The notes under the pieces were generated by a model. The model was not told the DNA's origin. It did not search any database and saw only the letters and a program-made list of their open reading frames with translations. Source: Methanofollis tationis (GTDB lineage Archaea; Halobacteriota; Methanomicrobia; Methanomicrobiales; Methanofollaceae). Taken from it: a DNA stretch of 64,000 nt. Made by a program: the position numbers and the translations under genes. Below are positions 42,736 through 50,572 of the stretch, piece after piece. Within the stretch, counting starts at the first letter, position 1, and every line of letters starts with the position of its first letter. The DNA lies in contig NZ_JABXWR010000001.1 in NCBI RefSeq assembly GCF_013377755.1, positions 1,747,104 to 1,811,103 of the forward strand. Reading direction: 5' to 3'.

Positions 42736-43331
42736 CGATGGAAGATGGAACAATGCTTGTGGCACTGGGGGAAATTATGGTCGTCCTCCTTGCCCTGATA
42801 GGTGTAGGAGTTGCCGGATGCGTGCTGTACCTGGTCCGGATCAGAGACCAGATGGACGAGATCCTCAAAGAGTTCTCTGAACGGCATCAGATCACCCAGT
42901 TGCGTGACATGATTGGCGGGACCCCCAGGGAACCGGTGGACCTCTTCAAACTCTTCAAGCATATCCAGAAGTCGCGGGAAGTGGAATGGGATAAACCGCC
43001 GCAGGATGTCGAGGTGGTCGAGGGCCAGAGCGATATCATGGGGAGCATGAAGGCACTCTGCGAAAAGTACTATCTGGACGCCTTTACGATCGCAACTGAT
43101 GACGGACTCGTCGTTGCCTCCTCGATGGATGACGCCGCCGCCGATGCTGCAAAGTACAGCCACGCATTCACCGCGGGCACGCTCCCCGACGACCCGCAGG
43201 TGATGCTCTTTGGTGTCAGGCACAAAGGATCGCCGCTTGTCGGCATCATCCGCACCGATCGCAACATTCCTGAAAAATGGGTGGAAAGCATGGAAAACGA
43301 TGCCGTTTCAATCCTGAAGCGGTGGTTGTGA
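42732..43331 (+). CDS. Membrane-anchored roadblock-like protein
   Basis: 199 residues. An N-terminal helix (MVVLLALIGVGVAGCVLYLV, about 16-35) anchors it, a charged linker follows, and the last 100 residues look like a roadblock/LC7 fold (MKALCEKYYLDAFTIATDDGLVVASS, then a strand LFGVRHKGSPLVGII; in pieces). The cytoplasmic domain could pair with the soluble roadblock protein encoded on the other strand. The ATG overlaps the stop of the previous gene. The MinD-like gene starts 42 bases further on. Confidence 0.75.
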   Translation: MTMEDGTMLVALGEIMVVLLALIGVGVAGCVLYLVRIRDQMDEILKEFSERHQITQLRDMIGGTPREPVDLFKLFKHIQKSREVEWDKPPQDVEVVEGQSDIMGSMKALCEKYYLDAFTIATDDGLVVASSMDDAAADAAKYSHAFTAGTLPDDPQVMLFGVRHKGSPLVGIIRTDRNIPEKWVESMENDAVSILKRWL

Positions 43332-43373
43332 GGATATGCTGCGTACAATCCACAGATCTGGACGAGGGATGAG

Positions 43374-44159
43374 ATGATAAGAGCATATACCATTGCATCA
43401 GGCAAGGGGGGGACGGGCAAGACGACCGTCACGGTCAATCTTGGGACCGCCCTTGCACAACTTGGAAAAGAAACGTACATCCTCGACGCTGATGTCGGCA
43501 TGGCAAACATCGGGATTCTGCTCGGACTGGAAAACGTCCCGGTGACTCTCCATGAAGTGCTCGCCGGCAAAGCAAAGGTCGATGAGGCGATCTATGACGG
43601 CCCGGCCGGACTGAAAGTGGTGCCGAGCGGCATATCGCTGCAGGGGTTCCAGGACGCAAACCCCGACCGGTTGCGCGAGGTGATGCACGATCTTGTCGAT
43701 CGCTGCGATTACCTCCTCATCGACGCCCCGGCGGGGATCAGTCGTGACGGCGTGGTGCCCCTTGCAATCGCAGATGAGGTGATCCTGGTGGTGAACCCCG
43801 AGCTTTCCTCGATCGTCGACGCCCTCAAGACCAAGATCCTTACCGAACTGGTCGGCGGCCATGTCCAGTATGCGATCATCAACCGGGCGGGCAAGGATAA
43901 TCTTGACTTCGTCGAGAAAAAAATAGAAAAATCGCTTGGCGTCAAGTCTCTTGGGTCGGTTCCGGAAGACAGCCATGTCCGTGAATCGGCAGCGTACAAG
44001 ACACCTGTTGTGATAAAGTATCCGACCTCTGGCTCTTCACGGGCGATAAAGAGGATCGCGGCAGAAATTTCCGGGTGCGAATATAACGACGATACCGCTT
44101 CGGCGCGCGAAGGTTTCATAGACAGACTTGCAAAGGCCATTTTCAGGGGGAAAAGATAA
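43374..44159 (+). CDS. minD: MinD/ParA-family ATPase with membrane-targeting tail
   Basis: 261 residues. Deviant Walker A KGGTGKT at 11-17 with the signature Lys11, then ILDADVGMANIGILLGLE and LLIDAPAGIS, are diagnostic of MinD. The last 15 residues (EGFIDRLAKAIFRGK) form an amphipathic basic helix, like the membrane-targeting sequence of MinD, so ATP-dependent membrane cycling is expected. The setting (roadblock, receiver, DUF2226-like proteins, no MinC/MinE) argues for positioning a signalling or motility complex rather than the division site. Directly followed by a small membrane protein. Confidence 0.9.
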   Translation: MIRAYTIASGKGGTGKTTVTVNLGTALAQLGKETYILDADVGMANIGILLGLENVPVTLHEVLAGKAKVDEAIYDGPAGLKVVPSGISLQGFQDANPDRLREVMHDLVDRCDYLLIDAPAGISRDGVVPLAIADEVILVVNPELSSIVDALKTKILTELVGGHVQYAIINRAGKDNLDFVEKKIEKSLGVKSLGSVPEDSHVRESAAYKTPVVIKYPTSGSSRAIKRIAAEISGCEYNDDTASAREGFIDRLAKAIFRGKR

Positions 44160-44366
44160 ATGGATGCGTTTGATATGGGGGGGATCCTCCTTATTATTCT
44201 GGGAATCGTGATCGTCCTTCAGCTCTTCATCATGTACATCATGTATGTGCGGATCCAGCAGCTCCTCAGCGAAGTGGACGTTCTCGGGAGCAGGATGCGG
44301 ATCACCGACAGCGAGCTTGAGGCCCTCACGAAGAATGTGGAGAAGTTCAAACAGCTCAGGATCTGA
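44160..44366 (+). CDS. Small membrane protein with coiled coil
   Basis: 68 residues beginning at the base after the MinD stop. One membrane helix (ILLIILGIVIVLQLFIMYIM, about 9-28) is followed by a coiled-coil-like tail (VRIQQLLSEVDVLGSRM, SELEALTKNVEKFKQ). No known family. As last gene of the operon it may be the membrane partner or activator of the MinD-like ATPase, analogous in position only to MinE/MatE-type factors. Confidence 0.75.
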   Translation: MDAFDMGGILLIILGIVIVLQLFIMYIMYVRIQQLLSEVDVLGSRMRITDSELEALTKNVEKFKQLRI

Positions 44367-44441
44367 TCCGCCGGCGCGGCGTTTCTCGCTCCTGTCCTCT
44401 CTTTTTGTGCCGGGCCGTAAATCGCCGGCCTGATGGAAGAA

Positions 44442-44450
44442 TACATATAG
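44442..44450 (+). promoter_or_regulatory. TATA box of tRNA-Pro (and possibly the DUF89 gene)
   Basis: The sequence tacatatag predicts a start near 44472, a few bases before the tRNA at 44479. No separate promoter is visible for the DUF89 gene starting at 44576. Confidence 0.55.
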
Positions 44451-44478
44451 GCAGAGGTCAAAATGTATAGAGTCAAGT

Positions 44479-44553
44479 GGGGTCATAGGGTAGCCTGGAC
44501 CATCCTAGGAGACTGGGGGTCTTCTGACCCGCGTTCAAATCGCGGTGACCCCA
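44479..44553 (+). tRNA. tRNA-Pro (GGG)
   Basis: 75 nt. Acceptor GGGGTCA pairs fully with TGACCCC, discriminator A. Anticodon stem GGAGA/TCTTC (one G-T pair) with loop CTGGGGG, anticodon GGG. T arm CCGCG-TTCAAAT-CGCGG. No intron, no encoded CCA. The DUF89 ATG is only 22 bases downstream. Confidence 0.95.
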
Positions 44554-44575
44554 TTTCTTTTTAATTCGGTGTTTT

Positions 44576-45433
44576 ATGAAATTTCAGCCACGATGTACAG
44601 AGTGTCTTCTCTCACGGGTCGCCTACGAGGCCGCCCTGGTACTCGACGATCCGGACCGGATCGAGGGGATCAGGCGCACCGCAGCTGAGGTTCTCTCTGC
44701 GGGTGAGGGTGAGGGTCTTGCCGCGCCGGTGCTTGCGAGCCGGGTGCACCGCTGCGCGTACCGTCTGATCGGAAGCGACGATCCCTATCTGGCCTTGAAG
44801 CGGCAGAACAACAGCGATGCCCTTGCCGCCGCTACGGTGATCGCACCGCGTCTCTCGTCTTTCCACGATAATGTGATGGCGGCCGTTCTCGGGAACACCT
44901 TTGACTATGGGGTTCAGGCGCATCAGGTGACCGACGACTTCCTCTCATTTTTTTTCCGGGAATTTGAGAAGGGCCTTGCGATCGACGACACCGATCGGAT
45001 CCTTCGGCTCTGCAGGCGCGTCGTCTATATCACCGACAACTGCGGTGAGATCGTCTTCGACCGTCTCCTCATCCTCTTCCTGAAAGCGATGGGGGCGGAG
45101 GTGACCCTCGCCGTCAGGGGGGCCCCGATCCTCAACGACGCCACCCTTGAGGATGCCCGCGCCCTCGGGCTGGATCTGATCGTCGACCATCTGACCACGA
45201 CGACGCGAGGTGAAGCCGAACTCGGTATCAACCCCCTCCTCCTTCCGGACGATCTTGCCTGCACCCTTGATCGCTGCACGCTTGTGATCGCCAAGGGGAT
45301 GGCGAACTACGAATCTCTGACTGATATCTGTGATTTCCCGCCGGTTGCCCACCTGATGGCGGTGAAGTGCGAGACAATTGCAGAGATGACCGGCGTGCCC
45401 CGGGGTTCGGTGGTGGCGCTCCTCAGGGAGTGA
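44576..45433 (+). CDS. DUF89/ARMT1-family metal-dependent damage-control phosphatase
   Basis: 285 residues. Starts with MKFQPRCTECLL (CxxC pair), typical of the archaeal DUF89 subgroup. Conserved residues of the phosphatase site are visible: DNCGEIVFDRLL (Asp-Asn), ILNDATLEDA, and IAKGMANYESL. The family removes phosphate from damaged or excess phosphometabolites with a divalent metal; the substrate here is unknown. It begins 22 bases after tRNA-Pro with no promoter of its own, so it may be released from a tRNA-mRNA transcript. Its stop overlaps the convergent TPR gene by 11 bases. Confidence 0.9.
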   Translation: MKFQPRCTECLLSRVAYEAALVLDDPDRIEGIRRTAAEVLSAGEGEGLAAPVLASRVHRCAYRLIGSDDPYLALKRQNNSDALAAATVIAPRLSSFHDNVMAAVLGNTFDYGVQAHQVTDDFLSFFFREFEKGLAIDDTDRILRLCRRVVYITDNCGEIVFDRLLILFLKAMGAEVTLAVRGAPILNDATLEDARALGLDLIVDHLTTTTRGEAELGINPLLLPDDLACTLDRCTLVIAKGMANYESLTDICDFPPVAHLMAVKCETIAEMTGVPRGSVVALLRE

Positions 45434-46124
45434 CACCCTCGCCCTGCATCATCGCATCCATGCACTGTCCGATCAACGCCTCAATACGGGTGTTGCCCGG
45501 GCAGCGTTTCTCGGCCTTAGTACAGAAGAGGGCTGCCTCCCGGTATCTTCCGAGCCTGATCAACCGTTCGGCCATCTCGGTGAGCAGGTCGATGTTCTCG
45601 GGGTCGAGCCGGCACCCCCTCATAAGGTACTCGATCGCCTCGTTGTCGGTTCTGGCAGTTTTTGCGAGGTAATACATCAGCTCCGGTTGGTTCGGGCTCA
45701 TGTTCATGGCCTTTTGAAATGCGGTCCTGGCATCCTCATCCTTCCCGAGGAGGTGGCAGGCGATCCCGTGGCCGAGCCATGCCTCGCCCTCATATCGATT
45801 GAGGGTGAGAGCTGCGAGAAACGCTTCGTCTGCAGGTTCGGATCTGTCAAGTTTGAGAAGAACGTTGCCGAGCATGACGAGCGCCCTGATATTCTCAGGC
45901 TCGCTCGTCGCCGCCTGGATAAAGAGCTGGTACGCCTCGTAATAATCCCCCACTGCCATCAGCACCTCGCCCTTGCCGACGAGGAAGTCCGGGTGGTCAG
46001 GGACGGCCCGCAGGGCCCGATCAAAAAAGGAGAGGGCTTCCTCGTATTCACGCATCGAGAGGTGGGTCACCCCTTCGTTGTACCAGCCGAGTGCATACCT
46101 CTTTTGAGGGGGGATGTGTACCAT
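45423..46124 (-). CDS. Tetratricopeptide-repeat protein
   Basis: 233 residues made of about six TPR units (ALGWYNEGVTHLSMREYEEA, FLVGKGEVLMAVGDYYEA, ALVMLGNVLLKLDRSEPA, AWLGHGIACHLLGKDEDA and more). No signal peptide or other domain, so a cytoplasmic adaptor. Partner unknown. It is convergent with the DUF89 gene. Confidence 0.88.
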   Translation of the reverse strand: MVHIPPQKRYALGWYNEGVTHLSMREYEEALSFFDRALRAVPDHPDFLVGKGEVLMAVGDYYEAYQLFIQAATSEPENIRALVMLGNVLLKLDRSEPADEAFLAALTLNRYEGEAWLGHGIACHLLGKDEDARTAFQKAMNMSPNQPELMYYLAKTARTDNEAIEYLMRGCRLDPENIDLLTEMAERLIRLGRYREAALFCTKAEKRCPGNTRIEALIGQCMDAMMQGEGVTP

Positions 46125-46355
46125 GAGATCACAGGAATGGGTAATGTATTTGATTGGTGTTCTTAGATTTAATTATTTTGTTCACTTTTCAAATTAATTT
46201 TATTATTATCTATGATTATCTCTATTTTTTTAGCATGAATCATTTGTTTCGGTCTTTTTTGTTCTCCGCTCTGGTGTGGAGCTCCGCATCACACCCCCGA
46301 CTGGCCCTGTTGAGCGTTGGATCCGGATAAAGATGGGCTCATCTTCACCCAGACA
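46125..46355. other. AT-rich spacer upstream of the TPR gene
   Basis: The first 110 bases are very AT-rich and contain TATA-like sequence on the minus strand (ataattaaatct near 46170) likely to drive the TPR gene. The remainder is mixed in composition with no reading frame or RNA gene that can be supported. Confidence 0.4.
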
Positions 46356-46365
46356 GGTATATATG
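46356..46365 (+). promoter_or_regulatory. TATA box of the NfeD-SPFH operon
   Basis: The sequence ggtatatatg is centred 27 bases before the ATG at 46388, so the transcript is probably leaderless. It is framed by AGACA and TGTCT (46351-46355, 46364-46368), giving an imperfect inverted repeat around the TATA box. Confidence 0.55.
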
Positions 46366-46387
46366 TCTCCTGCCCGAATGCTCACCC

Positions 46388-46843
46388 ATGGAACTGCTGG
46401 GCATCTCCATCGGCTGGATCCTGATCGTACTCGGGGCGCTCTTTCTCCTGATCGAGACCTTAAACCCTGGTTTTTTCATCGCTGTTCCCGGAACGGTGAT
46501 GATCATCCTGGGTGTGCTCTTCGTGATGGGGTTCGACGTCTTTGGTTCGACCCTCGGTGTTGCCGTGGGTGTGGCGACCGCCCTCGCAGCGGCTGCCTTA
46601 ACCGTCTGGCTCTATGCCAGGATCACGCCTGACGAGCGGCCGACAACGATCAGCCGGGACTCGATCGTCGGTCATGTGGGCCGGGTGGTCAGGGAGGTCG
46701 TCCCGGAGAACATCTCCGGCAAGGTAGCGATCGGCGGCGTCGAGTGGTCGGCGCGTTCTGTCGCAGGTGCCCTCCCGGCAGGGACAGAGGTGGTGGTCGT
46801 GCGCTCTGAAGGGGTGCACGTCATCGTCGAGGAGGTACGATAA
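46388..46843 (+). CDS. NfeD-family membrane protein (short form)
   Basis: 151 residues: three membrane helices (ISIGWILIVLGALFLLIE, FFIAVPGTVMIILGVLFVMG, STLGVAVGVATALAAAALTV) and a C-terminal OB-fold (about 90-150). This is the short NfeD lacking the ClpP-like protease domain. NfeD proteins are encoded with SPFH/stomatin proteins, as here (stop overlaps the next ATG by one base), and act in membrane microdomain or protein quality control. Confidence 0.9.
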   Translation: MELLGISIGWILIVLGALFLLIETLNPGFFIAVPGTVMIILGVLFVMGFDVFGSTLGVAVGVATALAAAALTVWLYARITPDERPTTISRDSIVGHVGRVVREVVPENISGKVAIGGVEWSARSVAGALPAGTEVVVVRSEGVHVIVEEVR

Positions 46844-47919
46844 TGGTGTTAGCCGAGATTCTCAATAACCTGATCACGATCTTTCTGATCCTGGTGATCA
46901 TCTTCATCATGTCCAGGGGTGTCGTGATCATCCAGCCCTATCAGCAGGGCTTGCAGATCCGCCTCGGAAAATATATCGGACGGCTCAACCCGGGTTTTCG
47001 GTGGGTGATACCCCTGATCACCACCGTCGAGAAGCTCGATCTGCGGACGACGGTGATGGACGTGCCCTCGCAGGAGGTGATCACGAAGGACAACTCGCCA
47101 ACGAACGTCGATGCGATCGTCTACACTCGCGTAATCGACCCGGAAAAGGCCTTTTTCGAGGTCTCGAACTACCGGATGGCGACGGTCGCCCTCGCCCAGA
47201 CGAGCCTGCGCGGGATTATCGGTGACATGGAACTCGACGAGGTGCTCTACAACCGGGAGCTGATCAACACCAAACTGCGGGACATCCTCGACCGCGAGAC
47301 CGACCAGTGGGGCGTGAAGGTTGAGCGGGTGGAGATCAAGGAGGTCGATCCGGTCGGTGCGGTGAAGAATGCAATGACCGAGCAGACTGCCGCGGAGCGC
47401 GAACGGCGTGCGGCGATCCTGCGGGCGGAGGGCGACAAGCGCTCTGCGATCCTGCGGGCTGAGGGGAACCGCCAGAGCATCATCCTCGAAGCTGAGGGCG
47501 AGCGGCAGAGCAAGATCCTCCGTGCCGAGGGCGAGCGCCTCTCCAGGATCCTGCAGGCGCAGGGGCAGGCACAGGGGCTGCGCATCCTCTCCCTGGGCTC
47601 CCGGCCCCTGGACAAAAAGGCGATCACCGTCCTCTCTCTGGACGCCCTGCGGCAGATGGCCGACGGGCAGGCGACGAAGATCATCTTCCCGTTTGAACTG
47701 ACGAGCCTTATAAAACAGAGTGCACGGTTCCTCGGGGCGACTGAGGAGATGCCCGAAGAGGAGGGGGTCGGGGCCGCGGGCGCCCTTGACGAGGCGATTA
47801 TCGGCACGATCCCGAAGCCAGAGGAGGTCGAGCGCCTTCTCAAGCAGCTCACAAAAGAGGTTGAGAGTGGTGAGACGATCGAGGAGTTGAAGACCGGGCC
47901 GGCCCCCTGGGCCCCGTGA
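46843..47919 (+). CDS. SPFH/stomatin-family membrane protein
   Basis: 358 residues. An N-terminal membrane helix (about 8-24), then the SPFH/PHB domain (RGVVIIQPYQQGLQIRLGKY, RTTVMDVPSQEVITKDN) and a coiled-coil region with five 11-residue repeats at about 192-246. The C-terminal stretch is acidic and ends in KTGPAPWAP. Such proteins form large membrane cages or rafts and partner with NfeD and membrane proteases. Immediately convergent with a site-2 protease gene. Confidence 0.93.
   Translation: MVLAEILNNLITIFLILVIIFIMSRGVVIIQPYQQGLQIRLGKYIGRLNPGFRWVIPLITTVEKLDLRTTVMDVPSQEVITKDNSPTNVDAIVYTRVIDPEKAFFEVSNYRMATVALAQTSLRGIIGDMELDEVLYNRELINTKLRDILDRETDQWGVKVERVEIKEVDPVGAVKNAMTEQTAAERERRAAILRAEGDKRSAILRAEGNRQSIILEAEGERQSKILRAEGERLSRILQAQGQAQGLRILSLGSRPLDKKAITVLSLDALRQMADGQATKIIFPFELTSLIKQSARFLGATEEMPEEEGVGAAGALDEAIIGTIPKPEEVERLLKQLTKEVESGETIEELKTGPAPWAP
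47416..47580 (+). repeat. Five 33-bp repeats encoding a hendecad coiled coil
   Basis: Five units of 33 bases encode ILRAEGDKRSA, ILRAEGNRQSI, ILEAEGERQSK, ILRAEGERLSR and ILQAQGQAQGL. The 11-residue period indicates a right-handed coiled coil in the SPFH protein. Unit number could vary between strains. Confidence 0.8.
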
Positions 47920-48001
47920 TGCTCCCTGTTTCTCAGCTCTCTTTTTTGTTTCTTCTCTCTCCCCTCTGAAATTCCGATGGGCCTGGAAAGAGGTCGCCCC
48001 T

Positions 48002-49306
48002 TCAGAGGTGAAGAAGATAGGGCAGCGCAATAAGCCCGATCATCATCGAGAGGAGGAGCCACGAGACCACAAAGACGATCGTCTGACCATAGCGCCCGAG
48101 CCCCCGCGGTTCGAGCACGCGGTCCACCCCTTCCTTGAGGATATAACCGCCGTCGAGCGGCACCATCGGGATCGCATTGAAGATTCCCACGTTGATGTTG
48201 ATCCAGGCCGACCAGAAGAGGAGGTGGACAATCCCCCAGAAGAGGGGGAAGGGCTCCTCGAAGTATGCCGTCGCCGGTGTGGCGAAGGCGAGCACCTTGA
48301 GTTGCTGCCCGCCGATGGACATGTCGAAGGGGATGGTCACGAAGCGCAGAAAGCCGATCGGTGAGAACATCTGGCCGACCGTCTCCTGCACGGCCCCGGC
48401 GTCGTAGTAGTAGATGCCCATATAGCCTGAATCCCGCGGCCCGGAGACGTTGGTGATCTCTTCGGGCCATTCGGCCAGGGTGACGGGGTAGGAGGAGACG
48501 GCGCCGTCTTTCTCGACGGTGAGGCTGATCTGATCGCCGGGCTCTGTGGCGTTGAGGAGGGCGCTCACGTCTACCCGTGTGAATACGTCGATCCCGTTCA
48601 CCTCCGTGATCACGCTCTGCGTTGGTACACCTGCGGCATTTGCCGGGCCCCCTTCGTAGACGCCGTAGATCGCCGGGAGGGCCAGGGGCGTCGCCATCCC
48701 CACGGCCCCGATGAAAAGAGCGAAACAGACGACCCCGACGACGATGTTGTTCGTGATCCCGGCACCGAGCATCCGCGCCTTGGGGAGGCCGTGGACCTTC
48801 TCTGCGTCCTCCTCGTCGGGTTCGACGAAGGCGCCGATCGGGATCACCGCATAGAGGAGTCCGGCGCTTTTCACCCGGATATGCTCGATCCTGCAGAGCA
48901 CCCCGTGGCCGAACTCGTGGATCGCAAGGGTGAGGAAGAAGGCGAACCAGACGGCGAAGGTGGAGGGGACGTACTCGTTGATGCCGGGGAGGAGGAGGAT
49001 ATTCTGGGGTTTGTATATTCCGGTTGGCTCGGGCTGGACGAGAAGCGTGAGCCTGAAGGAGAGGACGAGCAGCAGCGTCATCAGCACGGCGGCGATCACC
49101 ACCATCACGACGCCGAAGGTACCGTATGCCCGCAATACTCGTGAATAGGGTACAAACATATCGAAAATCCGCACCTTTGTTGTGCGTATCATCATGATGG
49201 GGCCGTAAAATCCGATATGGTCCCCAAACCGTCCTGTTTTCCGAACATATGCGACGGCGAGTATGTAGGTCACGATGAGAAATGCGACGATCAGTGTCCA
49301 GTCCAT
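48002..49306 (-). CDS. Site-2 protease (M50) intramembrane metalloprotease
   Basis: 434 residues with about seven membrane helices. The zinc motif HEFGH is at 130-134 and the second motif NAIPMVPLDGG supplies the Asp ligand. A PDZ-like domain (about 215-275; YEGGPANAAGVPTQSVITEVNG) lies between them. These enzymes cleave substrates inside the membrane. The gene faces the NfeD-SPFH operon convergently, and an inverted repeat lies upstream of its TATA box. Confidence 0.93.
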   Translation of the reverse strand: MDWTLIVAFLIVTYILAVAYVRKTGRFGDHIGFYGPIMMIRTTKVRIFDMFVPYSRVLRAYGTFGVVMVVIAAVLMTLLLVLSFRLTLLVQPEPTGIYKPQNILLLPGINEYVPSTFAVWFAFFLTLAIHEFGHGVLCRIEHIRVKSAGLLYAVIPIGAFVEPDEEDAEKVHGLPKARMLGAGITNNIVVGVVCFALFIGAVGMATPLALPAIYGVYEGGPANAAGVPTQSVITEVNGIDVFTRVDVSALLNATEPGDQISLTVEKDGAVSSYPVTLAEWPEEITNVSGPRDSGYMGIYYYDAGAVQETVGQMFSPIGFLRFVTIPFDMSIGGQQLKVLAFATPATAYFEEPFPLFWGIVHLLFWSAWININVGIFNAIPMVPLDGGYILKEGVDRVLEPRGLGRYGQTIVFVVSWLLLSMMIGLIALPYLLHL

Positions 49307-49328
49307 CTGAGATTAGTGGTGGTCGCCG

Positions 49329-49363
49329 CACCCTGATAAAGGGTTCTTGCCTGGATCAGGCAA
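49329..49363 (-). promoter_or_regulatory. Promoter of the site-2 protease gene with inverted repeat
   Basis: A TATA-like element (ccctttatcaggg on the minus strand, 49331-49343) lies 25-37 bases from the ATG at 49306. Directly upstream is TTGCCTG-GAT-CAGGCAA (49347-49363), a perfect 7+7 inverted repeat, positioned where a regulator would meet the transcription factor B site. Nothing else is seen in 49364-49495. Confidence 0.45.
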
Positions 49364-49495
49364 TCTCCAGGAATCCGGGAATACGATCGGGTTCCTGGGG
49401 ATCCTTCCTGTGAAATGGGAAGAAAGGAGATTTTCGTTGTCAGAATGGTAGTATTTTTTAGAGTTGTCCATGCATAGAATTTTGAATTATAGAAA

Positions 49496-49506
49496 TTTTT
49501 ATATAT
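49496..49506 (+). promoter_or_regulatory. TATA box of the small membrane protein gene
   Basis: The sequence tttttatatat predicts a start near 49528, leaving a leader of about 75 bases before the preferred ATG at 49607, which has GGTGAT just upstream. Confidence 0.5.
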
Positions 49507-49606
49507 TGTGCGGTGTATTGGCACTATCTATCTGGACGGCCTCACGGGCCCGGTGACGATGGGGATCTTCTCTCCGGCAGGGCGGTCCTGGATGACAGGT
49601 GATATG

Positions 49607-49858
49607 ATGAAATTCTCCGATGTGAAGTGCTGTGCTCCCCTCCTCGGGTGCGTTTTCCTGACGGCATCATTGACGGTTCTGCTCCAGCACACCGGTGTCG
49701 ATCTGATGATCTTCTCTGATGTTGCTCCCTTCCTCCCTGCACTTGCAGGATATGTCATAACTCCGCCGGGTTTTGTCATGACGGTTCTCGTGCCCGGGCT
49801 TGCCCTCTCGATCATAGACCTTGCCCTCCTGAAGCGCGCCATTTTTGGCGGTGAATAA
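49607..49858 (+). CDS. Small hypothetical membrane protein
   Basis: 83 residues with two to three hydrophobic segments (APLLGCVFLTASLTVLLQH; FVMTVLVPGLALSIIDLALL). No recognised family. Three in-frame ATGs are possible (49559, 49604, 49607); the last has the best-spaced GGTG ribosome-binding site. It ends 19 bases before the convergent RNase HII gene. Confidence 0.6.
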   Translation: MKFSDVKCCAPLLGCVFLTASLTVLLQHTGVDLMIFSDVAPFLPALAGYVITPPGFVMTVLVPGLALSIIDLALLKRAIFGGE

Positions 49859-49877
49859 CGCTGGATTCTGGCAGTGT

Positions 49878-50516
49878 TCAGGCAAAAAAGTCCCCGAGGC
49901 TTCGCTGGCGGCGGTCCCTCATCATCTCCTCCACCGTCTTCCAGCTCTTCCGGGCGAAGGCCGGCGGCACGCCGTCGGCCCTGATCTGTTCCCTCAGATA
50001 GGCGATGGTGGCGGGGTCGGAGGGATAACCGCTCCCGATCGCACCGAACGCCTCCTGAAGTTCTATGATCCGCCGGTCGCGGCTCACCTTGGCGACGATG
50101 GAGGCGGCGCTGACGACCGGAAAGAGGGCGTCGGCGTGGTGCCGGGCAATGACCGGGCACGGCGATCCGAGGGCGGTGACCGTGGCGGCGTAACGCTCTT
50201 CGTTGACGTCGCAGGCATCGACATAGGCGGTCTGCGGGGCGAGGGCGGCGATCACCCCGGCGTGTGCCCGGGCCACGATCGTGTTCATGCTCATCTCCTC
50301 TCTGAAACGGTCGATATCCGCGGCCGAAACCTCGATCACGGTCCAGGGGAACGAACCGGTGATCTCGTCGTACAGTGTTGCCCGGTGTTTCGGCGTGAGC
50401 ACCTTGGAGTCCTTCACGCCGGCCGGCAGGTCACCCATCTCCTCGCACCCGACCCCTCCCACGACCATCGGCCCGAGCACGGCCCCTTTTCCTGCTTCAT
50501 CGACCCCGCAGATCAT
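49878..50516 (-). CDS. rnhB: Ribonuclease HII
   Basis: 212 residues. The signature GVDEAGKGAVLGPMVVGG at 4-21 gives the first two catalytic carboxylates (Asp6, Glu7); VDACDVN and the VSAASIVAKVSRDR segment complete the active site. It removes RNA from RNA-DNA hybrids and misincorporated ribonucleotides. Divergent from the TrkA-like gene. Confidence 0.95.
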   Translation of the reverse strand: MICGVDEAGKGAVLGPMVVGGVGCEEMGDLPAGVKDSKVLTPKHRATLYDEITGSFPWTVIEVSAADIDRFREEMSMNTIVARAHAGVIAALAPQTAYVDACDVNEERYAATVTALGSPCPVIARHHADALFPVVSAASIVAKVSRDRRIIELQEAFGAIGSGYPSDPATIAYLREQIRADGVPPAFARKSWKTVEEMMRDRRQRSLGDFFA

Positions 50517-50572
50517 CGGTACAAGGGTGGATGCACAAGATATTTCAAGCGTGGGGCGGCAAACTGGTGTGG

